Below are positions 37,801-49,800 of a stretch of 64,000 nucleotides of DNA, one piece after another. The translations under genes and the position numbers were made by a program. The notes beneath the pieces were generated by a model that saw only the letters and a list, made by a program, of their open reading frames with translations, ran no database searches and had not been told where the DNA came from. The DNA is from Amphiura filiformis (Eukaryota; Echinodermata; Ophiuroidea; Amphilepidida; Amphiuridae): NCBI RefSeq assembly GCF_039555335.1, contig NC_092646.1, positions 32,494,880 through 32,558,879 on the forward strand, written 5' to 3'. Each line of letters opens with the position of its first letter. The first letter of the stretch is position 1.

Positions 37801-40800
37801 CACTGGTTATGAGGATATTATGGGAAGACATGGAATTGGAGATATGAGCGAAAATGGAGAGAGGTTTCTCAACACATGTGCATTAAATAAATTTGTAATA
37901 GGAGGCAGCGTCTTTCCACACAAGAGAATCCACAAGGCAACATGGGTATCACCAGACCACAAGACTGAAAATCAAATTGACCACTTCTGCATTGGCAAGA
38001 AGTTTAGAAGATCATTACAAGATGTAAGAGTGAAAAGAGGGGCAGATGTAGCATCAGATCATCACTTACTGATTGCCAAAATACAACTCAAGTTAAAGAA
38101 GCACAAGGAAACAACTATAAAGAGACAGAAGTACAATGTAGACCTCCTGAAAGATGAACAAACAAGAAAAGACTTTGGCTTGAAACTTTCCAACAGGTTT
38201 CAGGCATTGCAGGATTTACACCATGAAGAAGAAAATACCGTTGAAAACCAGTGGCAAAGCATCAAAGAGACAATAACATCTACTTGTAAAGAAGTAGTGG
38301 GACACAAGAAGCATCAGCAGAAAGACTGGATTACAGCGCAAACACTTAAGAAGCTAGAAGTAAGGAAACAGAAGAAATCAGTTGTGAATAATAGCCGTAC
38401 TAGACAGTCAAAGGCTTTGGCAAAGGAAGAATATGCAAGGGCAAACAGGGAGGTTAAGAAAAGCATCAAAGCTGATAAGAGGAAGTACATAGATAAGATG
38501 GCAGATGAAGCAGAGGCTGCAGCAAACAATGGAAATATGAAACATCTTTATGACACTACAAGAAGGTTGGCAGGCAAATATAGTAAACCGGAACGACCAG
38601 TGAAAGACAAGACAGGGACAAAAATTTTGGACAAGGAACAGCAACTGGACAGATGGGCTGAACATTTTGAGGAGTTGCTCAACAGACCAACACCACCAAA
38701 TCCACCAGACATTGAACCAGCAAAATCAGATCTCAACATCAACTGTGAAAGACCAAGTAAATTTGAAATCAGAAAGGCAATCCTCCATCTGAAAAATGGT
38801 AAAGCAACAGGACCTGATGATATCCCTGCTGAAGCACTCAAGGCAGATATTGACACCACAACTGAGCTATTGTACACACTGTTTGGAAAAATCTGGGATG
38901 AAGACAAAGTTCCATCAGACTGGAAGGAAGGCTACCTCATCAAACTCCCAAAGAAAGGAGATCTCAGTAATTGCGCTAACTACAGAGGAATTACACTCCT
39001 GTCAGTGCCTGGAAAAGTTTTCAACAGAGTCATCCTCGAAAGAATTAAAAATGCAGTGGATCCACAACTTAGAGATCAACAAGCAGGTTTTCGCAAGAAC
39101 CGATCTTGTATAGACCAGATTGCAACTCTTGGTATCATAATAGAGCAATCCTTAGAATGGAATTCATCAATATATGTAAACTTTGTTGATTACGAGAAAG
39201 CATTTGACAGTGTGAACAGAGAGACTCTTTGGCAACTTCTACGACACTATGGCATACCCACCAAACTAGTCAATCTAATAAAAAATAGCTATGATGGTAT
39301 TCGCTGCAGGGTCTTACACGAAGGGCAGTTCACCAGACAATTTGAAGTGAAAACTGGTGTCAGGCAAGGATGTCTGCTCTCCCCTTTCCTGTTTCTTCTA
39401 GTCATCGACTGGATAATGAAGACAACAACGAAACAGAAAAGAAATGGAGTTCAGTGGACATTGTGGGAACAACTAGAGGACCTGGATTTTGCTGATGACC
39501 TGGCATTACTGTCGCATACTAGACATCAGATGCAAGATAAGACCAACACACTTGCAGCCATCTCACATTCAACAGGACTCAATATACACAAAGGGAAAAC
39601 AAAAGTAATGAAAGTAAATGCAAGTAGTACTGAACCAGTTACATTGGAGGGTGCTGCTCTGGAAGAGGTAGAGTCATTTACATACCTTGGCAGCATCATT
39701 GATAAGAAAGGAGGCTCAGATGCCGATGTTAAGGCTAGGATTGGAAAGGCAAGAACATCATTCATGCAGCTTAAAAATATCTGGAACTCAAAACTATTGT
39801 CTGGCGCAAAACTCAGGCTTTTCAATGCAATAGTCAAATCAGTACTGTTGTATGGTGCGGAGACATGGAGAATGACGAAGAGCAATACACACAAAGTGCA
39901 GACATTTATACATAGGTGATTAAGACGACTTGTCCAGATACATTGGCCAGACAAGATCAGTAATTCTGACTTGTGGAAGAAATCCCATCAAGAACCAGTG
40001 AAAGAAACAATAGGCAGAAGGAGATGGAGTTGGATAGGACATACGCTTAGGAAACCAAGAAGTAACACAACAAGACAGGCACTCACCTGGAACCCTCAGG
40101 GAAAGCGGAGTATAGGCCGACCAAGAAACAGTTGGCGAAGGGACTTACAGACTGACACTAAAAAGATGGGATACAGCTGGAGTGAGATTGAAGTCAAAGC
40201 CCAAGACAGGCAGATCTGGAGAACACTTGTTGGCGGCCTATACCCCGGGAAGGGGTGAAAGGCGATAAGTAATAAGTAAGTTATCTGCCTATGTTGCTAT
40301 GTTTGCATTCCAAGGCCTAAATAAAAATTCCTTTAAAAAAGGAATGTGGCGCCCAATGTGAGCTGGACGGGATATGGTGAATTCCATGGTGATTAGATTT
40401 GGTATTATAATGATTTTTTAGGGAAGAGTAGAAGATGATCAAATCTGAGAGAAATGCTTCATGGAATGAAGCTTTCGTGTCAATTTGCGATTATGTGTGG
40501 TCGGAGTTCTGTTTTGGGACCTAGTGAGGATATTGCTTTGGATATTGAATATTGTTGAATTTCGTTATGCAGGGCCTAGGGTATATGATGGATAACTAGA
40601 AGACACAAATAAGTAAGCTTCCCCCTAGTCATCTATACACTCATTCTTGTCACACGACGAATTTCGACAAAGTCATGTAAACGTAATTTCGTTTTTTCAC
40701 CCGACCTGCGTCCAGAAACAATCCTGAAATGTTGAAAACTTGGGGTCGGCGCACTCATGCCAGTTTATCCTAAGGTATACTCTGTGTCTTTTGTAGCCAA

Positions 40801-43800
40801 CCATGTGGCTAAGAGAGGCTAGGAAATACTTAAGCTAATACAAAACAATCATACCCTCCTTTCATATCAAACAATACCAAGAAATTGACAGGCCTGTTAA
40901 ATCAAGGGTAAGATCGATCGTTATTCTTCATGAAACGGGCACTGCCCATTTTTATGTTATTAATTCTGCTAAAAATTAATTAATAAATAACAAAATTACG
41001 TCATGGAACTCTATTTTAAACAGACAAAATAGCCAGTGGGGTTTCTTTCACTTAACCTTGCTAGGAAACCTTCCCAGCAGTTAGGCATTACAATGAATAT
41101 TATTTTTGCAAATACACTTCTGACCTTCAACACAGTCATGTCTTCCGAATTTATTCCTTTCTCTGCTGACCAGAACTGATTTTCGTTAATTAATGTTTTT
41201 TATCAGAGATAGTCACCACAAAGATACTGAGCTTCTAATATCTTTGGTCACAATCAGTTAGCAGTCGATTCAAGCACATAAAGACATAAACCAATTAGTG
41301 ATTTCATGATTGGTCAGTGGTTGTGTTGGTCAACTATAATTAATTGGTGTTGGTTTAAGGATTAGGTGCACCGTGTGCAATCACTATGGACCACAATGGC
41401 CTCATTCCAGTGGCATATTATCAATAACCTCAATTAAACAATCATAGTGCAAAATTTGACCTTAAGTTGCAAAGTATGACTTTTTGTACTCACATTTTCA
41501 AAGGTCATTCAATGAATGCACAAATGTATTGGGGTTAAAGAACTGTGCCCTGATAGATGAGCATGTTGTAGATTCTTCACACTGTAAACAACTAGTTCAT
41601 GTGCAAACATGTTCAAAACATACATAATTAGAATGGTCAAATGTCACCGTCTATCGCGTTCTAAGAGGCGGTAAACTGGTTTAAACCATACAAAGGTCAC
41701 GGGTTATTTGGTGTTTTTATAAGTCCATTAATTTTGTATTTTAAACAAAGAATATACACACATCATTTTATCCCGTGCATATCAGAAAACAATAATAAAA
41801 TAAAATCCTAGCATATTGTGGTTTTATTTCTGAGCTGGGCATAATTTTAGCAAAACAATTAAGGAGTAAATCTAGCAAGAGTGAAATTAGAAGCTTTTCA
41901 CAAAGTACATGCCTATATGTGGCCCCTCCGTGAGGCCACAAAAAATATTTTCTTATTTTTTGCAAAAATATTAATTTTAAAAATTAAAAAAAAAAAAAGA
42001 AAATTAAAAAAAAAAAAATCAAAGGCCTTTATCATACGCAATTTACAGCTTAAACCGACCTATCCTAATTTCTTTTTTATGTTACACCAATTTTTTAGGT
42101 CTAATTTCATGTTAAAGTGTTCTAATGTGCAATGCATGGTTCTTCTTTCCCCTGTGTATCAGGTCATAGTCATATGAGCATGGTAAGGGCATAGGGAAAA
42201 TCTTTAGTGCCCATTTTCAGACCTGAAACTTATAAAAAGAGGGAAAAAGCTGAAAATGCTCCAAAAATGCTGGAAAAACAGTGTACAATTTGGGGAAAAT
42301 GGATCAAATTGGGCTGAAAATAAAAGAAAATGTGTAAATTTTAGGACTAAAAAAAGAGGGAATCAGCTAAAAAGGGGAAAAGTTTCAGGTCTGCATTTTC
42401 TTTGGTTGCACGGGTTAGCATGACTTGCTCTGGAAATTCTTTTTTACAATTTTGCAAATGTGTTTTGAAAAATGACTTCTTTCTTGTCTATTTTGCAAAT
42501 CGCGTTTCATCAACATACATCACCCCATATTTCGTGAGGTATCTGACGAGCATGAATACACACGGACACATGGAACCAGTGCAGGGGTACGAGAGCTGCC
42601 GAGTCGAGCTACCATCACTTGCACAGAAAATGATAACAGAAATAATTATATACTTTAATGATATACCCACAGACAACTAGACCAATCTCAACCAGCCAAA
42701 GTCCCTGTGTTTTGCATGCTGTGAATTCTCATATATTCAAGAGAGCCGATTGTTCCATCTTCGCGTATATGCAATAGAGCTTTGCATGCAAAGTAATTAG
42801 ACTGGAGGTACGAGAATAATCATTTCAGTAAAATGCCTGTGTAAATGCTTCTTTGGTGCGCCAACTGCTGCCCGATTTGAACTTGCTGAGTGCACCACGC
42901 TCTTTATGCACCACATTTTTAATACGCAGTACGTACGTGACGCAAAGCATCAACCCCCGATGCCACAGATTTACTTTGTACTTCTGAGTTGACGGACTAT
43001 AGCAGTTTTGCCTGTTGCATTTCATGGAACAATCGGCCCTCATTATCGGGTAATGCTGAGATTTGACTGATTGCAATTGGTCTGTTATCTTTTTCGTTCA
43101 TGGACACACCTCTCTCATCATGCTTTCTATGCATTGCCACTTTGAAGCACATATACTGTGTCAAGGCACTGTCAGGATCATGCTTCTCTGCTTCTTGCGC
43201 TGCCTCTTCTGCCTAGTTTATTACGAAAAAGAAAACACAAAATAAGTAATTTGGGGGACTCATTTGAGAGATTCCCATGAAGACCATCTAGAAATTAAAA
43301 ATCATGTTTTCTATGCATTGCCACTTTGAAGCACATAAACAAAAAAGATCTTATGGGGATAAATCTTTTTCTGTTCAAGGACCTAGGTTATGGAACAATT
43401 TGCCTACCAATTTGCGCAAGATTCCTAATGTGCAATCTTTTAAGAAACTTTTAAAAACGTATCTTTTTCCAAAATATTAGGTCTTTGTTATGTTTTTTGG
43501 TTTTTTACCATTTTGTATTTTCATAGACCTCTTTATAGATATTCACCCAGCAAACACAAAACGTTTTCGACATCATTCGCAAAAGGTTATAAAAGGTTGT
43601 CAGAAAACGTTTAAATGTCGGGTTATATAAAGGGTATCTTAAGAGTATCAAACGTTTTCTTTACCTTAAAAAACATTTTTTGATAATCTACTGCTCAGCA
43701 AACAGAAATAATTTATAGAAAACGTTTAAATGTCGGGTTATATAAAGGGTATAAAAACGTTTTAACGCGGCTGTGTACTCTAGACATGGTTTCTTTCGCA

Positions 43801-46800
43801 AAATTGAGCTTTTTTGATAAGTTTGTACTTTGTTATGTTTTTTATAAATACAAGGAATGAAAATCCAGATTTGTAAACTCCAACTGCAATATTTTAAGGA
43901 TTTTATTTCACTATTCCACTCGTATTTGAAATTGAAAAGGAAAGAAAATCTTTGTTGTACCAGCAGGGTACACGCAGCAGCATAACCAGCGCATCGCGTT
44001 CGCGTGTCGCGCAATTTGTTAACGCACAAATCGCTACATATGCATAGCAGCGTATCTACATCTTGTGGCGCATCTTATGGAAGCTTTCCACGGAAGCACT
44101 GATTTCACAAAAACCTAGCGGTCAAATGGCTCCGTTTTAGCTGATAAAATGTGGGTTTTTTTCAAGTTCTTTCCCCCGATTTAAATATCAAGTTATGAAT
44201 GGATTTACTCAAACCTCTCAAGGGCTGTGGATTTACCCGATGTTCACGTTATATAAGGTAGAAAAAGCGAAAACTGCCGCATTCTCCTGTAAGATTCGAT
44301 GAAAGTGCATAATGTGACCACTTTAAACTTCAACGGCCATTATTTCAATGTTCATTTTCTCGGTAAAATGACGATTTAGGTACACGATAACTCAATAAAT
44401 ACAACATCTATAGGTAAGCAAATATGATCATCGTAAAAAGCATGATCGGCTCAAGAAACGGTTTTCTCATTTTTTTATATTTTGGTCTATTTATGATTTT
44501 AGGCATCATTTTGTGCAAATAGGCGTTTGTTAATTTTAAAAAGTTCAATTTGATGCCTTATATGGTCAATATCTCAAAAAATAAGGCCAATATCAAAAAA
44601 ATAAAAAACCGTTTTTTGGAATGGAGCCTCAAGATTGAGCTAAAAACAAAATAAAATATTTTGGAAAGAGTGTTTTTTGTTATGATGTACCTAACAAATA
44701 TTGCCAAAAACTCACTTTTTGTGATTTTCTTCATAATTGTTGTTTTTACCCCAAATCTGTATTTATATTAAGATTTATTGATGTCTTGCCTTCATAAAAA
44801 TGTATACTTTTACATATCTTGCGCGAATAATTACAAAGTTATTGCACTTTTACTACATGCATATCTGAGAGTACACAGCCACCTTAATAACATTCCAAAA
44901 ACATTCTTGAAAACTTGATACAAAACATTCTAAACAGAATGTTATTTTGGGGAGTTGAAAAAATATTTTATGCGAAAAATGTTTGCCCAAAATATTTGCA
45001 ATAACGTTTTAAAAACGTTTTCATGACCTTTATATAACCCAACATTTAAATGTTATTAAAAGATTTTGAAAAGAACATTTTAAGAACATTTCTGTGTTTG
45101 CTGGGTTCAAATATTTTAACATAATGTTATTTAAGTATTGACAAAATATTTTGGCGAAAATGTTTGCAAAAATAGTTTAAAATAACATTTTTTGAAAACA
45201 TTTAAAAAATATTGTTGTAGTGTGTTTTCATACAAAACGTTTTAAAACGTTATCATGACCTTTATATAACCCGACATTTTAATATTATTAAAACGTATTT
45301 ACCTAAACCAAAAGCCAAAATATAACTTATTTAAAACATTTTTAAAACGTTTTTGTGTTTGCTGGGTCACTCCTGTTGTGTACAGATAGTAATATGTATT
45401 TTATAATGATATATGTCCCTAATTGGGTTCAAGTGTCTTTTTAACTATTCTAATTGTGCTTCAGATTGCTGCGCGTATCGGTTTTAATCAAATTTTTTGA
45501 TGTAATTAGGAATATATTTTACCACGTTGTGATATATTGCCATGCTGTGTATTTTTGGTATTGACACTGTGTATTTTTAATTATTCTAATTGTGCTTCAG
45601 ATTGCTGCGCATATCTGTTTTAATCAAATTTTTGAAGTAATTAGGAGTATATTTTACCACATTGTGTTATATTGTTGTTCTTAATGCCATGCTGTGTATT
45701 TTTGATGTATTTTTATTTTCTTTGTACAGCGCATTGGTCCATGGGAAATGCACTTTATTAAGTTCTTTGAAATAATAATATTAATAAAAATAATAAATGT
45801 TTCATAATATTTTCTTCAGCCAATATGTGACCATCCACCACGAAATGGTAGTAAAGTCGGCTCTAGGTCATTTTCTGTTTATTGCAGATTTTGAAAGAAT
45901 GCATTTTCAGCTTTAAAATGACACCTCAACAAGCTTCATCGGACATTATGGTTCATCAAAGGTCAAATTCCTGATATATTTTACATAGAAATCCATTACT
46001 GTTTTTGATTGTATCTCAAAATGGAAAATGCTGACTTTACGACCAGTTTGTGGTGTATGGGCACATATAAGCAAGATTTTTGAACAAAACTACCCTAGCC
46101 TGTGTAAAATCATAATTTTTGTCGACAGAGAATGTCTTCACCAGATGCTTTCACCTGTACTTAAAGCATGTGTGGCCCACATAATTTGCTAAAAGAATAT
46201 ATTTTAGATATATAGATGGATGAGGATGATACTCTCAAAATGACAGATGCATTATGTGACCTTATCTGGTCCATGGGGGCCAAAGGCGGCAAATTTGAAA
46301 CTAAGATAAAGGTAAAAATATGGAGTAAAAAACAACAAAATACATAAGAAAATAGACATTAAAAAACTTCGTAACTTTAGAACCAAGTATGCCAGACCTT
46401 TGGTGTTTTCAGTAAATGATCGCCTATTGTATGTATAATGTAATAATTACAGTAACTCAATTTTCAAAGATGCCTCCTTTGGCCCCATGGACCAGATCGT
46501 GTCACATATTAAGTTTCATAATTTCATTAATCACTCTCGTTCAAATAAAAAAGTAAAAAAAAAAAAAAACAGAGAAAAAACAACAAAGGTTCAAATTTTG
46601 TATGCCTTGTTTCCTGACAAGTGTGTCTGCCAAATGGCAAATTAATTCATATAATTTGAAAATACCGGGCCAGCTGGAATTTTGACAATAATTAAGCCTT
46701 GAACAAAGGAAGCTGAAATAGTTCCTATTTGTTGGCACATTGGCACTACCGTAAAAACTCGATGGTTAGATGCTTACTATCGAGCACTTTCGAAACGTGT

Positions 46801-49800
46801 AAACATGAAGAGCCCATCCACAAAAGTGTAACTAACAAGTTTTGAGCAAATCATTGATATTTATAAACGAACAAATAACCTGCAAATTTGTGTCTCAATG
46901 CAATTAGCTCAGTTGGTAAAGAGTCGGACTTTGGTACAAATTCATGTTTTCAAAAGCGCATAATAGTAAGCACTAAATTTTTACGGTTTTGCAAAGAACT
47001 CACCCACTTTTGAAGTGTACATATTTATTGAACATACCTTTTCTAGCTGATCCAAGTTAAGAAAGCAGGACGCTCTATTGCGCTGTAATTTTGCATAGTT
47101 TTCTGCATCTGTAATGTCCCCATTATCTTCACTTGTGAAAAGGTTAAGAGAGAAGTTGTACCAGATGAGAGCCTCTGCACTATCATTGTTCTGTAATGTA
47201 ATTTGGACCAATGGAAACAGATTTGAAATTTAGCATAATGTGGACTGTAAAATAGGTTCAAAGTGTCACATGGATATGGACCGTTTTGACATTACAAATT
47301 GCCCTTTTCAGCCCTATCACCATTCTTACCATGTTGCTGATTGGCTTAAGAAGGTAGTACTCATGGGTTAATTGACCCTTTTAGTAAACCCCATAATTCA
47401 TGCAGTTAGACCCCAGATGTTATCATTTGGCGTCACATTGACTTGCCATGCGCAGTAACAATGTTTGCTAAATGATGTGCGCATGCATCAGCGTGACATC
47501 ATATGAAGGCATCTGGGGTCTCACCGCAAGAAATTATGAGATTTATTAAAATGGTCAATTAACCCACAAGTAATACCTGCTGATCGGTTACATGAAGAGC
47601 TATGCAGGCTATTATCATATATCAAGCCTATCAACAACATGGTTAGAATGATGGTAGGGCTGAAAAGGATTGAGCTTATATGAAGAGCTTATTTCCAAAC
47701 CGTGTTAAGTCCACAAGATTCACTTTGAAGAAAATCAGGAATTTTCTTTATGGCAATGAAAAAAAGTTCGATTTCTATAAAATTACAGTGAAGTTAAGGT
47801 GACATATATAGGACCATAAAAACATGTTAAGTTAAAATCTAGAGACTTTTGATTTTTTTTAATGAATTAATTTGTTTTAAAAATAGCATGGACTTAACAC
47901 GTTTTGACACAAAAGCGCAATTTCTGGCATGGACTTAACACATTTTGACACAAAACATAGTATCTGTAACACAGAACTAACCATATTTTTCTCAAACTAG
48001 TCTTAAAAGATAACAAATTTATTAGAAACATACAAAATGTGATTCTCTCTACTATAAAACACAATTTTGCCACAAAACACCTTGCACCTCGAACCCCCTC
48101 CTGCTGCCCATTTTTTAACCAAAATTCTACGTTTAAAATAGTTCAAAATTCAAAACTTAGTTGAATTGCATTTCTCAGAATTAAATAAACATCATTTCAC
48201 TGACAATAAGTGATGACCTGAAATATCCACTTGTTTTAACACATTATCACAAATATTTCCCCCTCCCCATGCTGCCACCCTAATCTCATATTGACAGTCG
48301 TAAGTTTTTAAGTCCTAAGTTTTTTATACCTTTAACTTTAAAATTATACCTTGAATTTAGTAGCACATTTTGATAATCATACAAAATAATAATATCAAAA
48401 ACTAACTCTACCACCATCCTAAACATAAATTCTACCATCACAGCCTCTCCCTCTTCCCCTTCCCAACCTATTCATGTCTTTCTGGAGGTATCTATCAAAT
48501 ATTTCAGAAATCCCATACAAACTAAGCCTACTAATATAAAACAAAAACAACAACAACAACTTTTTATGCAGACCAAATTCATGTATACTAGTCTCAGGAC
48601 CAAACAAGAAAGTTGGCGATTAACTATTGGAAGCCCTATGCCGTGCTACTTGCCTACAAGCTGCCCATAAGGGCAGTGTTCGTGGACTTAACACAGTTTG
48701 CTACAAAACTGGATTGGACTTAACACGTTTTGGAAAAAAATCGATACTTTGTGTGTCAATATTTCTGAACTTGACTAATTTTGGGAAAAAACAAACACAT
48801 TGCTGGATAGCCCTAGTTACTCAATACCCATTTTCATCAAAATCTCAATTTTGAAGGTGGGTGGACTTAACACGGTTTGGAAATAAGCTCTTCATATATA
48901 GGCTGTGTTTTAATTGGTCAATCAGATGAATGTATCGCATTATAGAGGCCCTGCATGCTTTTATTGATTGGCTCCAAAAGATTTGAGCCGGTGTCCTTCA
49001 CCGTAATTATGGCGCAGTGCAGTCCATTCAATCAAATGTTGTCATCAACATATTTGATCGTAGTGCATTTGTTATGTGTGTGAGACGAACTGTCGTGGTA
49101 GATTGCAATCATGCTTTTGTTGAATGCATTTGAGTAGTTCGCCATATTTACGGTATGATACGTCATATGCACAACCTCTATTAACAGAAATGCTGTATGA
49201 TTGTAACTGTTGCAAAATAAAGTTTTCTAACTCGTGAAACAGTTAGACAACCAATTTGACCCCAAGTAGAGATACTTCCGGGTCGTATTTTGTCAGACCG
49301 GAATTCCCCGGGATTTTCCATGGTTGCGATTTTAGCATCGTAGTTTCAGCCAATGAGAGCGATCCTTTCATATGGGTTTGCCCACGGAGATCGCAGATTT
49401 TGATCATTGCATTTGTTGACCAGCAACCGGGAGGACGTAAAAAATTTATTTGCACAAATAATATTCTCCATCGTTTAAGCTTTAAGAAAAAAGGGAAGCT
49501 TACACCATTCACAAGTACGTGTATAAGACGCAAAGCCATGGGGAAAAGGAAGTCGTCAACTATAAATAGAAAGGCCAAAAAACAGGCAAATTTGAGAACA
49601 ATTAACACTGCACCGGCGGTAGTGGCGAGTGTTAAATCGGGGAATGCCGTGAGGCAAGCGAGAGCGCAGGCAGCTGCGATAAGGAATTTGATAAACCCAA
49701 ACCAGCCTGAGCACGTTAACCAGCCTATACCGGGACCTATACCAGTCATGAATACAGAACGTGATGGTGAGGAGGAAGTTGAAATTGAAATTAACCAAGA

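Larger units (their letters stand above)
36906..40280 (+). mobile_element. Non-LTR retrotransposon (RTE-like), nearly complete
   Basis: A 3375-bp insertion in the TEX11-like intron, bounded by the perfect 13-bp direct repeat TTATCTGCCTATG (36893-36905 and 40281-40293). It has a 5' untranslated region, one ORF with endonuclease and reverse transcriptase, and a short 3' tail AAGTAATAAGTAAG. The exact target duplication suggests a fairly young insertion. The clade assignment is by recall of protein style. Confidence 0.92.

Noticed and set aside
38314..39954. Minus-strand open frames under the LINE
   Set aside because: They are antisense shadows of the endonuclease-reverse transcriptase ORF.
46900..46975. 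tRNA gene
   Set aside because: An A-box-like segment is present, but the acceptor stem, anticodon arm and B box do not form.
47038..47261. Reading exon 5 in the alternative minus frame (MNLFYSPHYAKF...)
   Set aside because: The frame chosen joins exons 4 and 6 in phase and carries the family motifs; this one does not.
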